From Brytella acorum (GTDB lineage Bacteria > Pseudomonadota > Alphaproteobacteria > Acetobacterales > Acetobacteraceae), in NCBI RefSeq assembly GCF_029309905.1, contig NZ_JARBJP010000007.1:62001-126000 (forward strand): DNA of 64,000 bases, read 5' to 3'. A program made the translations under genes and the position numbers. Under the pieces are notes generated by a model. It did no database searches, was not told where the DNA came from, and was given only the letters and a program-made list of their open reading frames with translations. Position 1 is the first letter of the stretch, and each line of letters begins with the position of its first letter. Below, piece after piece: positions 34,455 to 43,397 of this stretch.

Positions 34455-35200
34455 GCACGCACCTCCGCGTAATGTCGCAGCCACATGCGGAAAGCATGAG
34501 GGGTCGGAAAGTCTTCCGGGATCCGGAAGCCCACACCGCCGACGAGTTCGGCCGCCCTTATGCCGTCCATATCGGTCACATCATCGCCCACGAAAATCGG
34601 GCGACGTCCCGCGAAGGGAGCTGCCTCCATAAGGGCGCGCACCGCGTTCCCCTTGTCGATCCCGGCCGGGCGAATCTCCCATGCCATTTTCGCGGGATGA
34701 AGCTCAAAGGCGCTCTGGCCCTCCAGCCATGATCGCATCGCCGCTTCCATCGGAGATCCGGCTTCCGGCGCGCCACGATAATGCAACACGAACCCGGCCC
34801 GTTTGCGCTCAAGACTGGCGCCAGGCCAGGCCGCGACAAGACGTTCGGCCTCCATCAGCCATGCCGGAGGCAATTCCAGCAGTGTATCCCGGCTGATCGG
34901 ATCGCCAGGATGGCGGCGGATGGCCACCCCGTGCTCGCCACAAACCGCCGTCGGGACGCCCGGCAGGAAATGATCAACCTGTTCGATCGGGCGGCCGGTC
35001 ACGATCGCAAGCGCCCCTCCGCAGAGGTCGCGCAGCCGTATCAGCGTTTCGGCAAGTCCGGGCTCGACCACCACGCTGTCAGGCGTCGGTGCGATATCGA
35101 CGAGCGTCCCGTCAAAATCGAGCAGAAAAGCAGCGTGCCCAGGCGCGATGTCGATATGCGGCGATACTGTCGTATCCCGCGTCGCAGTCGTGTCTGTCAT
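34442..35200 (-). CDS. otsB: Trehalose-6-phosphate phosphatase
   Basis: A 252-aa HAD-superfamily phosphatase. The nucleophile motif is LLDFDGTLVDIAP, motif II is IVTGRP, Lys is in EIRPAGIDKGNAV, and motif IV is FVGDDVTDMDG. It removes phosphate from trehalose-6-phosphate made by OtsA. GGAGG ten bases upstream marks the start. It is the first gene of otsB-otsA-dsbB. Confidence 0.95.
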   Translation of the reverse strand: MTDTTATRDTTVSPHIDIAPGHAAFLLDFDGTLVDIAPTPDSVVVEPGLAETLIRLRDLCGGALAIVTGRPIEQVDHFLPGVPTAVCGEHGVAIRRHPGDPISRDTLLELPPAWLMEAERLVAAWPGASLERKRAGFVLHYRGAPEAGSPMEAAMRSWLEGQSAFELHPAKMAWEIRPAGIDKGNAVRALMEAAPFAGRRPIFVGDDVTDMDGIRAAELVGGVGFRIPEDFPTPHAFRMWLRHYAEVRAWDV

Positions 35201-35309
35201 GGTCCAGTTTCCTCCTTTTAAGGCGGCTTCACCCTGACCAGGGACGGTAATCGGTGCATTGTGACATCATATCGTGACAAAAACAGGGGACGTCGCGATA
35301 TTTCCTCTG

Positions 35310-36092
35310 TCAAGGGTCCTGCAAAGGCTGCGGAGGCGGCAATCTGTCGCCGTTCCGAGCCGGATCCGGGGGCGGGGAAGGCGGCGAGAGCGGCAGAGGC
35401 CCCGCACCCGCCGGAGCGGAAGGTTCGGCGGAAGGCGCCAGCATCATCGGCCCGGACGACGTCTCGTTCGAAGGTGAAGATGCCTGCCTGCGGCCGGATT
35501 GCGGGGGCGCCTGAAGAGGCTGAACCGCGCCCGGTGTGGGGGCCAGCTGGATGACGCCCGCCTCACCTGTCAGAGCTTCCCCGTCACCCGAGACGGTCTG
35601 CTGGGCAGTGGGCGTGTCGGTCGAGATCCGGGGCTGAGGGGCCGCCGGAAGAGGGCCGACCAAAGGCGCGCGCACATCCCCGCCACAGGATACGACACTC
35701 ACCTGATAAAGCGGACTTTGCAGGACGGCGAGAGCGGGTTCGGCGGCCATCATCCAGCCGTCGAATTTCACGGCGGGATCGGAATCATCGGTCATCGTCG
35801 CCTGGATCGCGGCGTCTCCGGGCAGCGTCGGCGGCCGATCCACGCAGCGATGCAGCGCGATATGCAGGCTGCCGTACCGCCCTTCCCCGTCAACCGGAAT
35901 GGTCAGAAGCTCGATACGCGAGTCCACGCGATTGAGAACCCGCAGAACAGCCGCGCCACGCCCCTGCCAAGTGACCGCCGGATACATCACAGGACCCGCC
36001 ACGGGCGTAGCCGCCACAGCGCAAGGCGCAAATCCGAAACAACCGGCCACCAGAAACGGAATAGAGAGCGGAATCGAAAAGGGATGGCGCAC
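35310..36092 (-). CDS. Exported DUF2155 protein with Pro-rich tail
   Basis: A 260-aa protein with a signal peptide (LVAGCFGFAPCAVAA then TP). Residues 36-130 match DUF2155 (WQGRGAAVLRVLNRVDSRIE, then GSLHIALHRCV, then FDGWMMAAEPAL). The last 110 residues are a Pro/Ser/Ala-rich low-complexity tail. DUF2155 proteins are common in alphaproteobacteria and have no settled function. It follows mlaD and a small gene, with a 2-base gap. Confidence 0.8.
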   Translation of the reverse strand: MRHPFSIPLSIPFLVAGCFGFAPCAVAATPVAGPVMYPAVTWQGRGAAVLRVLNRVDSRIELLTIPVDGEGRYGSLHIALHRCVDRPPTLPGDAAIQATMTDDSDPAVKFDGWMMAAEPALAVLQSPLYQVSVVSCGGDVRAPLVGPLPAAPQPRISTDTPTAQQTVSGDGEALTGEAGVIQLAPTPGAVQPLQAPPQSGRRQASSPSNETSSGPMMLAPSAEPSAPAGAGPLPLSPPSPPPDPARNGDRLPPPQPLQDP

Positions 36093-36094
36093 GT

Positions 36095-36301
36095 TCAGGC
36101 CCCGGGCTCGCGCAATCGCGCCACCATATCGTTGAAAAAAACCCGCATCGCCTCCGGCGCGACGCCCATCAGCACCGCGTCCTCGAAGGCATCCTGCATG
36201 ACCTGCCGCAGCTCTTCCTCGTTCTCGCGCAGAACCTTCAGCTTTTCCACGCAGCCGATCGGCGCGCCGTCGCGGTCCAGCCAGGCCGTCGCAGCACTCA
36301 T
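36095..36301 (-). CDS. Small conserved protein between mlaD and DUF2155 gene
   Basis: A 68-aa acidic, helical protein (LRENEEELRQVMQDAFEDAVLMG). It starts within the mlaD stop (ATGA overlap 36298-36301) and ends 2 bases before the next start, which strongly suggests a real operon member. No signal or membrane segment; function unknown. Confidence 0.65.
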   Translation of the reverse strand: MSAATAWLDRDGAPIGCVEKLKVLRENEEELRQVMQDAFEDAVLMGVAPEAMRVFFNDMVARLREPGA

Positions 36302-36816
36302 TCCAGCCCTCCCGAGGCCTTCCCCGACTGCGGCTTGGATTTCTGCAACGTATCCGTCACCGAGAAGATGAACTTGCTCAGCAACTGCTCCAGACTGATG
36401 GAGCCCTGCGTCTGGATAACTTCGCCGCCCGCCTTGAGCATCGTCTCGCTGCCACCCGGCGAGAGCGCGATGTACTTGCCGCCCAGCAGGGAGTCGGACG
36501 TAACGATCGCGGCGCTGTCGACCGGCAGTTTGATATCGGGACGCACTGTAAAGGTCACGCGTGCCCTGAAATCCTTGGGATCCACGACCTCGCCCGTCAC
36601 ATGCCCGACGGTAATGCCGGAAAGACGGACGTCGGAACCGACATCGAGACCGTCAATCTGATTGAAAACCGCGTTCAACGGATAACCGTCGCTCCCCGAA
36701 CGATGTCGGCCGCCAATGGCGACCACGATCAGGACGACTAGAACCCCCAGCACCAGCAGACCGGTAACGAGTTCTACAGTGGCAGGGCGCGCACGGACGC
36801 CGGTCGCTGCACTCAT
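36298..36816 (-). CDS. mlaD: MlaD/MCE-domain lipid transport protein
   Basis: A 172-aa protein with one N-terminal membrane segment (LVTGLLVLGVLVVLIVVAIG) and an MCE domain: FNQIDGLDVGSDVRLSGITVGHV, then SDSLLGGKYIAL. It would anchor in the inner membrane and help move phospholipids between membranes as the substrate-binding part of an Mla-type ABC system. The permease and ATPase genes are not in the window. The following small gene overlaps its stop. The ribosome site is weak. Confidence 0.9.
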   Translation of the reverse strand: MSAATGVRARPATVELVTGLLVLGVLVVLIVVAIGGRHRSGSDGYPLNAVFNQIDGLDVGSDVRLSGITVGHVTGEVVDPKDFRARVTFTVRPDIKLPVDSAAIVTSDSLLGGKYIALSPGGSETMLKAGGEVIQTQGSISLEQLLSKFIFSVTDTLQKSKPQSGKASGGLE

Positions 36817-36918
36817 GGAAGTCAGGCCCCGAAGACATCAAAGGTGAAGGACATGCCGTCAGTACTACAGGCTAAACCGGGTGGCGTCCATGCATCCCGT
36901 CCCGCGCCTCATCCGATG

Positions 36919-36962
36919 TTATCCCCCATATCCACGTTATACGGAGTATTATCCACCATATC
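36919..36962 (+). promoter_or_regulatory. 30-bp-spaced direct repeat in the TSCPD gene promoter
   Basis: TTATCCCCCATATC (36919-36932) and TTATCCACCATATC (36949-36962) differ at one base and start 30 bases apart, three helical turns. Between them is a near-palindrome, TTATAC-GGA-GTATTA. Helically phased repeats are typical of regulator sites such as those of NrdR or DnaA; TTATCCACC is one mismatch from a DnaA box. The repeats lie 52-95 bases upstream of the TSCPD gene. Confidence 0.5.
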
Positions 36963-37013
36963 GCAGGCTTTAAGGCGCTTTCTTGCGGTCTCCCGCAGGC
37001 CTAGGATCACGAC

Positions 37014-38579
37014 ATGACAGCAGCCCGCCAGTATTGGAACGGCGTTCGCATGCGCACTGCGCACGTCACCGCCGACCCCGATGACCCGACCGTCCAGTCC
37101 GTCATCCTGCCCGCCCCGTGGGACGACGAAGCCGCGTGCGCGCTGCTTCAGCTCGCACCGCCACGCGGCCCGGAATCGATGGCCGCCATCCGGCTGACCA
37201 CGGAAGCCGGTCGCTGGCTGGCGGAGATGGACGCCCTGCCCGCGCCCGCTTCCGGCAAAGATCTCCTGCCACCCGGCAAGGCGCTCGCCTGCCTCCTCCT
37301 GATGCGTCAGCTCGCGCCGATCGCGTCCGTCTGGCAAGGCATGCAGGATCGCAACGGCGGTTTCATCGTCAATCTTGCGGCCTTCGTTCAGGACGGACTG
37401 TTCGCCACCGACGCGTTCATCGCCAGCATCCGGCTGGCCTGCGACGTGCTACGGCGCAAATACGGGGTCGCGGCCGACACGCTGAACGGTGAACTCCCGC
37501 TTTTCGAGGCTCTCGCTCCACGTATGCCGGACGAAGAGACTCGAACCGGCCCCGCGGGCACGCTGCTTCTGACCAACCTCGACGCCTGCCTTGCCCTGCT
37601 GGGTATGGACTATGACAGCCATCTCGGCCGCGACGCCGCCTGCGCGCTGGCATGGCTGGCCTCATCTCTGGCCAGACAGGGAGCCGGGCCCGTGCCCCTG
37701 CCCCCGGCATCCCTTCCGATCCCCGGGCTGGCCGAGCATGCTGCCCTGATCCGCGACGAGAGCGGTATCGCCGAAGACGCGCCCCGTCATGCGCCGATCG
37801 AAACCGGCTTTTCGTCGCCAGGTCCCGTGGATGCGCTGCTCGGCGTCGAATCCTGCGGACTGACGCCCATCTTTTCCCCTCTGGACGCGGAAGGGCATCT
37901 GCGGCCTAGCACGATCGCGCGTCTGGCCCATCGCGGATTCACGCCCGAAACGGCTCTGGCCGCCGCCATGACCGGCACGTCTCCGATTTCCCTCCCCGGC
38001 CCGACCGCCCATCAGGCCATGCATCGCGCGCTGAACGGCTTCGTGGATCGCATGCCCGCGCGCCCGGACCCGCTCGCCCTGCCAAGCCGCCCCGCCCGCC
38101 TCGAACGCGGAACACGCCGCCCGCTCCCCGCACGGCATGGCGGCTTCACGCAGCGCGCTTCGGTCGGCGGTCACAAGCTCTATCTGCGGACGGGCGAATA
38201 CGAAGACGGCTCGATCGGTGAGGTTTCCATCGTTCCAGCCCGCGAAAGCGCGATGGTGCGCGGCCTGCTCGACAGCGTGGGACAGGCGGTGACGGTCGGT
38301 CTGCAATACGGCGCGCCACTGGACGCCTATGTGGCACGCTTCGCCCATACGCGTTTCGGTCCCTGCGGAACGGTCGAGGGCGATCCGATCGCAGCCTATG
38401 CCACGTCTCTGCTCGATTATGCGTTTCGGGCCCTGTCCGAAGCCTATCTCGGCAAGCGCCTGCCGGACGCGGCGCCGGAGGCCGAACCGGAAGCCATGGA
38501 AGATCCCATGCTTCCCTTGTCCATGCCCGAAGACTCAGGCACGCCGCGCCGCAGGGCGGGGCTGAGACTGGTCGGTTGA
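37014..38579 (+). CDS. TSCPD-domain protein, NrdJ C-terminus-like, no catalytic domain
   Basis: A 521-aa protein. Residues about 380-485 match the TSCPD region near the end of vitamin B12-dependent ribonucleotide reductase NrdJ: KLYLRTGEYEDGSIGEVSI, then GLQYGAPLDAYV, then FARTRF-like FAHTRFGPCG, and SSLLDYAFRAL-like LLDYAFRALSEAYLG. Class II reductases carry this after a catalytic barrel of several hundred residues; no such barrel, and none of its Cys motifs, are visible here. The first 370 residues have only faint resemblance to other NrdJ parts. It may be a regulatory or structural relative of NrdJ. The promoter contains a phased repeat pair. Confidence 0.75.
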   Translation: MTAARQYWNGVRMRTAHVTADPDDPTVQSVILPAPWDDEAACALLQLAPPRGPESMAAIRLTTEAGRWLAEMDALPAPASGKDLLPPGKALACLLLMRQLAPIASVWQGMQDRNGGFIVNLAAFVQDGLFATDAFIASIRLACDVLRRKYGVAADTLNGELPLFEALAPRMPDEETRTGPAGTLLLTNLDACLALLGMDYDSHLGRDAACALAWLASSLARQGAGPVPLPPASLPIPGLAEHAALIRDESGIAEDAPRHAPIETGFSSPGPVDALLGVESCGLTPIFSPLDAEGHLRPSTIARLAHRGFTPETALAAAMTGTSPISLPGPTAHQAMHRALNGFVDRMPARPDPLALPSRPARLERGTRRPLPARHGGFTQRASVGGHKLYLRTGEYEDGSIGEVSIVPARESAMVRGLLDSVGQAVTVGLQYGAPLDAYVARFAHTRFGPCGTVEGDPIAAYATSLLDYAFRALSEAYLGKRLPDAAPEAEPEAMEDPMLPLSMPEDSGTPRRRAGLRLVG

Positions 38580-38630
38580 TCGTCAGATCGAACCTTCACA
38601 AACACCACTGCCACAAGGTTGAAGAACACA

Positions 38631-39095
38631 ATGTCGGAAACGCCGCTCGATCGCCTCGCCGCCCTTGGCCTGACCCTTCCTCAGGCCGCGACCCCCGTCG
38701 CGACCTATGTCGCCGCCGTACAGACAGGCAATATGCTCGTTATCTCCGGGCAACTCCCGCTTGTTGAAGGCAAGCTCAGGGCGACAGGCAAACTCGGAGA
38801 CGTGATTGCGCCCGAACTCGGCAAAGAATGTGCCCGGCTCTGTCTGCTCAACGTTCTGGCCCAGGTTCAGGCCGCCATCGGCGATCTCGGCAAGGTCAAG
38901 CGCGTCGTCCGCCTGGGCGGTTTCATGGCCTGCACCCCGGACTTCACGCAGCATGCCGCCGTCATGAACGGCGCATCCGACCTCGCTGTGGCCGTGTTCG
39001 GGGACGCTGGCCGCCATGCCCGTTCGACTGTCGGCGTTCCGTCGCTGCCGCTAGACGCACCGGTCGAGGTCGAAGCCCTCTTCGAAGTCGGCTGA
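38631..39095 (+). CDS. RidA family protein
   Basis: A 154-aa protein of the RidA/YjgF/UK114 family, reading ISGQLPL, then GECARLCLLNVL-like GKECARLCLLNVLAQVQA, then VRLGGFM and HARSTVGVPSLPLDAPVEVEA. The Arg in HARSTV is the family's imine-binding residue. RidA proteins remove reactive 2-aminoacrylate-type intermediates, protecting PLP enzymes. A start at ATG 38631 is preferred over a TTG at 38619. It follows the TSCPD gene on the same strand, and a DUF482 gene comes next. Confidence 0.9.
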   Translation: MSETPLDRLAALGLTLPQAATPVATYVAAVQTGNMLVISGQLPLVEGKLRATGKLGDVIAPELGKECARLCLLNVLAQVQAAIGDLGKVKRVVRLGGFMACTPDFTQHAAVMNGASDLAVAVFGDAGRHARSTVGVPSLPLDAPVEVEALFEVG

Positions 39096-39161
39096 CCAGC
39101 CCCGTCCATCCCTTGCACCCACCCTTTGCAATCGAGGCGCGCACGCTTCACACTGGCCGCC

Positions 39162-40310
39162 ATGCCGGAATGGTCACTGACACTGCACGCCTCGATCCAT
39201 GAGATCGACTCCGCCCTTTGGAACCGTTGCGCGGGAGGGGACAACCCCTTCGTCAGCCACGGCTTCCTGTCGGCCCTTGAAGACAGCGGCTCCGTCGGCG
39301 CCCGCACGGGCTGGATTCCGCGTCACGCCGTTCTGCGCGACCAGACCGGAACGATCGCCGCCGTCGCGCCCCTTTTTGGAAAGGGACACTCCTACGGAGA
39401 GTATGTTTTCGACCAGACATGGGCGCAGGCCTATGAGCAGGCGGGCGGACGCTACTACCCCAAGTTTCAGGTCGCCGTTCCCTTCTCTCCGGTCACGGGT
39501 CCACGCCTGCTGATCGATCCGGCCCAGCCGGAGCCGGAAATCCTCGCGCACGCCATGGCCGAAGCCCTCGCCCAGGCTTGCGACGAACTCGGACTTTCCT
39601 CAATCCACGCAACATTCTGCACGGCCACGGACCAGCAGCGACTGGTCGAGGCCGGATGGCTGGCGCGCTATGGCCTGCAATATCAGTGGCATAACCGCGA
39701 TTATCGCGACTTTGAAGATTTTCTCTCCGCGCTCTCGTCCCGCAAACGCAAGACGCTGCGCCGCGAACGCCGGGACGCGCAAGCCTGTGGCCTGACATTT
39801 CATACCAAGCAGGGTCACGACATCACCGACGCCGACTGGCGCGCTTTCTATCGGTTCTACCAGTCGACAGTGGATCGGAAGTGGGGCAACGCCTACCTGA
39901 CCGAACGTTTCTTCCCGCTTCTCGCCGCACGGCTCGGCGCCCAGGTCGTCCTCATGACCGCCGAACATGACGGCACGCCCGTTGCCGCCGCGCTGAACAT
40001 CATGGGCGGCGGCGTGCTCTACGGGCGCAACTGGGGCTGCGAGGGGCAGTGGCCCTTCCTGCATTTCGAGCTGTGCTATTATCGTGCCATCGAATTCGCG
40101 ATTGCGCACGGCCTCAGCCGCGTCGAAGCCGGCGCTCAGGGCGAACACAAAATTCAGCGCGGCTATCTGCCCGTCCTGACACGTTCGACCCATCACCTTC
40201 GAGATCCTGCCCTGCGCGATGCGGTCGCGAATTTTCTGGTCAGCGAACGGGACGCCATCATGGCCGAGAAAGACGCCCTGGAGACGTTATCTCCCTATCG
40301 CGACGCGTAA
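39162..40310 (+). CDS. DUF482/peptidogalycan-type GNAT acyltransferase
   Basis: A 382-aa protein of PF04339 (DUF482, FemAB-like, two GNAT-type domains). WIPRHAVLRDQTGTIAAVAPLFGKGHSYGEYVFD, then YYPKFQVAVPFSPVTGPRLL and QYQWHNRDYRDFEDFLSALSSRKRKTLRRERR are characteristic. FLHFELCYYRAIEFAI then EAGAQGEHKIQRGYLP ends the core. Family members are thought to transfer acyl or aminoacyl groups, but the acceptor is unknown. The ATG at 39162 is used; a TTG frame begins at 39126. Confidence 0.88.
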   Translation: MPEWSLTLHASIHEIDSALWNRCAGGDNPFVSHGFLSALEDSGSVGARTGWIPRHAVLRDQTGTIAAVAPLFGKGHSYGEYVFDQTWAQAYEQAGGRYYPKFQVAVPFSPVTGPRLLIDPAQPEPEILAHAMAEALAQACDELGLSSIHATFCTATDQQRLVEAGWLARYGLQYQWHNRDYRDFEDFLSALSSRKRKTLRRERRDAQACGLTFHTKQGHDITDADWRAFYRFYQSTVDRKWGNAYLTERFFPLLAARLGAQVVLMTAEHDGTPVAAALNIMGGGVLYGRNWGCEGQWPFLHFELCYYRAIEFAIAHGLSRVEAGAQGEHKIQRGYLPVLTRSTHHLRDPALRDAVANFLVSERDAIMAEKDALETLSPYRDA

Positions 40311-40369
40311 AGCGCGGACAATCTCACGCGTATCGAGGTTGGAAAGAGCATCCCGGCATCCTTTCTTAT

Positions 40370-40384
40370 TGAGATTGATTATCA
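40370..40384. promoter_or_regulatory. Fur-box-like sequence
   Basis: TGAGATTGATTATCA matches 12 of 15 positions of the 7-1-7 Fur pattern TGATAATnATTATCA, inside a longer AT-rich stretch (about 40366-40398). It lies 55-70 bases upstream of a possible small gene (40439) and roughly 290 bases before flgF. The fit is by eye only. Confidence 0.35.
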
Positions 40385-40438
40385 TTTGCTCTATCATTCC
40401 GAAGCAGCACTTTCCAATCCCAGAGGGGAATTCGTGAG

Positions 40439-40651
40439 ATGATCCGATACATGTCCGCCGGAGCGGCCAATATCGCCCGACTGATGGCGCCTTCCGATGC
40501 CACGCACCCTTTTTCAAACGAGTGGCGGGAAGCGCGTGAATTTCTCGGCTTTCCGGCCGCGCGATCGAACCCATCTTCTCTTCCGACTCGCTCCGAAATA
40601 AAGAAATCCGGCGAGCGTCAACCTTTTGGCAATGAACAGGCGGTCAGATAG
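40439..40651 (+). CDS. Possible small gene upstream of flgF
   Basis: A 70-aa frame opening with ATG at 40439, preceded by GAGGGG about 12 bases upstream. It ends 22 bases before flgF. It has no recognisable domain, signal peptide or membrane segment, and the sequence looks low in order-promoting residues. It may be real, a leader, or non-coding. Confidence 0.3.
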   Translation: MIRYMSAGAANIARLMAPSDATHPFSNEWREAREFLGFPAARSNPSSLPTRSEIKKSGERQPFGNEQAVR

Positions 40652-40673
40652 TCGGGAACTTGAGGACCGACTT

Positions 40674-41414
40674 ATGGAAAACGCCACTTATATTGCGCTG
40701 TCCCGGCTGGACACCGAACAGCGTGCCATGAGTATCGTGGCGAACAACATCGCCAATGCCTCGACCAATGGTTTCAAGGCCCAGCACATTCTTTTCAGCG
40801 ATTATCTGTCCAGACAGAACGGCGCTCAGGCCCCTGACGGCGAGACCAATCTTCAATATAATCAGGATCTCGCCACATTCCGCGATATCGGACAGGGCCA
40901 GTTCGAACAGACCGGCAATCCGCTCGATATCGCCATTGGCGGCGACGGCTATTTCACCGTCAAAACGGCGAACGGCAACCGCCTCACCCGTTCCGGTCGC
41001 TTCGTCCGCGCCATGGACGGCTCCGTGACGGACGAGGCCTCCAATCCCCTTCTGGATCGCAACGGGCAACCGATCCGCATCCCGCGACAGGACCAGACGG
41101 TCACCATCGCCTCCGATGGCACGATCTCGACGGAAAACGGCGTGATCGGACAGATCGGCATCGTTGTTCCGCAGGATAACAACAAGCTGCAGGTCGAGGG
41201 GGGCAAGCTTCTCGTCGCCAACACGCAGACCCGGCAGGACCCGCAACCCAAGCTCGTGCAGGGCATGGTCGAAAGCAGCAACGTCCAGCTCATGTCGGAA
41301 GTGACGCAGATGATGCAGATCCAGCGCAATTTCGAGTTCATGTCCGAGTTTGTCCAGAACGAGGCCACACGCCAGCAGAACGCGATTTCCCGGATCGTTC
41401 AGGCGTCGTCCTGA
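40674..41414 (+). CDS. flgF: Flagellar basal-body rod protein FlgF
   Basis: A 246-aa rod protein of the FlgF/FlgG family. MENATYIALSRL, then MSIVANNIANASTNGFKA is the N-terminal rod motif; IAIGGDGYF and LTRSGRF lie in the middle; the C-terminal coiled coil ends QLMSEVTQMMQIQRNFEF. It builds the proximal rod of the flagellar axle in the periplasm. The start at 40674 has GAGGA eight bases upstream. First clear gene of flgF-flgG-flgA-flgH. Confidence 0.95.
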   Translation: MENATYIALSRLDTEQRAMSIVANNIANASTNGFKAQHILFSDYLSRQNGAQAPDGETNLQYNQDLATFRDIGQGQFEQTGNPLDIAIGGDGYFTVKTANGNRLTRSGRFVRAMDGSVTDEASNPLLDRNGQPIRIPRQDQTVTIASDGTISTENGVIGQIGIVVPQDNNKLQVEGGKLLVANTQTRQDPQPKLVQGMVESSNVQLMSEVTQMMQIQRNFEFMSEFVQNEATRQQNAISRIVQASS

Positions 41415-41470
41415 TCCGTCACCGCTCCCTCCGCCCCCGCACCGACTGATATCCCGAAGGACCACTGCTC

Positions 41471-42268
41471 ATGATGCGCTCACTGGACATCGCCGGCACC
41501 GGCATGCAGGCCCAGCAGACGAACGTCGAGACGATCTCAAACAACATCGCGAACATGACGACGACGGGCTACAAACGTTCACGCGCGGAATTCCAGGACC
41601 TGATCTACCAGAACATGCGTCGGGTCGGCACGACGAGTTCGGACACGGGCACCATCATCCCCGCCGGTGCGCAGGTCGGCCTGGGCGTCCGCACCGCCGC
41701 CATCTATCGCATCAACGAACAGGGCACGCTGGAGCAGACCAGCAACTCCCTCGATATGGCGATCGAAGGTCGAGGATATTTTCAGGTCCAGCTTCCTTCC
41801 GGCGAAACGGCCTATACCCGGGACGGCACCTTCTCCCTTTCCGATTCCGGCACGATCGTCACGGCCGATGGCTACACGCTCATTCCGCCGATCAGCATTC
41901 CGCAGAACGCCCTCACGGTTTCCGTGGACACGTCGGGGCAGGTCGCCGTCACGACCCCGGGCCAGACCACGTCACAGATCGTCGGACAGATACAGCTCGC
42001 CACCTTCATCAACGAAAACGGCCTCGCCGCCATGGGACAGAACCTGTTCCTTCAGACTCAGGCATCAGGCGATCCGAACGTCGGCAATCCGAATTCGACC
42101 CAGGGTATCGGACAGGTCATGCAAGGCTATGTCGAAGCGTCGAACGTCAATGTCGTGACCGAGATCACGGACCTTATCTCCGCCCAGCGCGCTTACGAGA
42201 TGAACAGTAAAGTCATCACTGCATCGGACGACATGATGCAGACGCTGACCAACCTCAGCCGCTCCTGA
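41471..42268 (+). CDS. flgG: Flagellar distal rod protein FlgG
   Basis: A 265-aa protein: MMRSLDIAGTGMQAQQTNVETISNNIANMTTTGYKRSRAEF is the FlgG N terminus, MAIEGRGYFQ and AYTRDGTFSL the core, and NVVTEITDLISAQRAYEMNSKVI the C-terminal helix. It forms the distal rod that passes through the P and L rings. AAGGA lies upstream. Starts 56 bases after flgF. Confidence 0.97.
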   Translation: MMRSLDIAGTGMQAQQTNVETISNNIANMTTTGYKRSRAEFQDLIYQNMRRVGTTSSDTGTIIPAGAQVGLGVRTAAIYRINEQGTLEQTSNSLDMAIEGRGYFQVQLPSGETAYTRDGTFSLSDSGTIVTADGYTLIPPISIPQNALTVSVDTSGQVAVTTPGQTTSQIVGQIQLATFINENGLAAMGQNLFLQTQASGDPNVGNPNSTQGIGQVMQGYVEASNVNVVTEITDLISAQRAYEMNSKVITASDDMMQTLTNLSRS

Positions 42269-42270
42269 TC

Positions 42271-43299
42271 ATGGGCCGGGCCGTCATTCGTATGCCACCC
42301 GGTACAGCCAGGCTATGGCGCCTCGCGACTCTGACGCTGGTCGCGGTCGGCTGGCTCGGGCTGTCACCCGGCATGGCCGCAACATTACGGCACGAGGTCG
42401 TGCTGCGTGGCGAAAAAGTCCATCTGTCGGATCTGTTCGATGGTGTCTCGCCTGATCAGGATACGGTTCTGGGCGAAGCGCCGGCCCTGGGCAAAAGCTA
42501 CGAGGTCAGTGGTCCGCAGCTCACGGCCATCGCCGCCCAGTACGGTATCGACTGGCCCGATGCGTCCCCGCTGGTCAGCGTGACCGTCCGTCGCGGGGCG
42601 CATGTCTACGGCCATGATTATGCGATGTCGCTCCTGCAAGCCGCCCTGCATGTGACCCCGCGGGATCCGGATACCGAACTCGTCATCGATCACTTCGATC
42701 CGCTGGTCGTGCCGCTCGATATCGACACGCCGCCCCATCTGGTTCAGGTCAATTACAGCGGCGTCCAGAACGGAAGTTTCTCGGCCGTCATGACCATCGA
42801 CGGGGATACGCCCCTCGAAACACGTGTGTCAGGCCAGATCGTGCACCAGGTACAGGCTCTCACGGTGCGCCATACCGTTCAGATCGGCGAACCGATCACG
42901 GCTGACAACCTGATCGTCTCCCGCATGCGCGCCGATCAGCTTCCCGTTGACAGTTTGCACGATCCCGAAGAGGCCATGACGCTAACGGCACGCGTACCGC
43001 TGACGCCGGATCGTCCCCTGACCAGCGCGCAGCTTCTGCACCCGATGCTGGTCCACAAGGACAACTCCGTCGTCATGATTTACAACATGGCGTCCCTGCG
43101 CGTCACTGCCTCCGGCATCGCCCTCGCAGACGGCATCCGCAACGACATGGTCGAAGTACTCAATCCCTCGACGAAAATGGTCATTACCGGCCGGGTGACG
43201 GATCGTTCGCAGATCGAGATCCTGCCGGGCGCCATGCCGGTGCCGATGGACAACCGCATGCGCGCTTCCGCCGCGACAGCTTTCGCCCGCCGATCCTGA
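42271..43299 (+). CDS. flgA: Flagellar P-ring assembly chaperone FlgA
   Basis: A 342-aa periplasmic protein with an N-terminal signal-like segment (LATLTLVAVGWLGLSPGMA then AT). It has the SAF-type domain near residues 200-270 (LTVRHTVQIGEPITADNLIVSRM, then ARVPLTPDRPLTSAQL) and ends with the AGEIGDIITVLNP-like GIRNDMVEVLNPSTKMVITGRV. FlgA helps FlgI assemble into the P ring. The ATG is 2 bases after the flgG stop. flgI is not in the window. Confidence 0.92.
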   Translation: MGRAVIRMPPGTARLWRLATLTLVAVGWLGLSPGMAATLRHEVVLRGEKVHLSDLFDGVSPDQDTVLGEAPALGKSYEVSGPQLTAIAAQYGIDWPDASPLVSVTVRRGAHVYGHDYAMSLLQAALHVTPRDPDTELVIDHFDPLVVPLDIDTPPHLVQVNYSGVQNGSFSAVMTIDGDTPLETRVSGQIVHQVQALTVRHTVQIGEPITADNLIVSRMRADQLPVDSLHDPEEAMTLTARVPLTPDRPLTSAQLLHPMLVHKDNSVVMIYNMASLRVTASGIALADGIRNDMVEVLNPSTKMVITGRVTDRSQIEILPGAMPVPMDNRMRASAATAFARRS

Positions 43300-43397
43300 A
43301 AATCCGCCTAAGCGTGAATTTCGCGCCAAGCATTTACCGTTCCTTAGTTTCCGTCAGGCATCATACGACACCGACGGAAACAGGACGGCATGCGGAC

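Noticed and set aside
36919-36962. Chromosome origin from DnaA-like boxes
   Set aside because: Only two imperfect boxes, no AT-rich unwinding region and no origin genes nearby. A promoter site is more likely.
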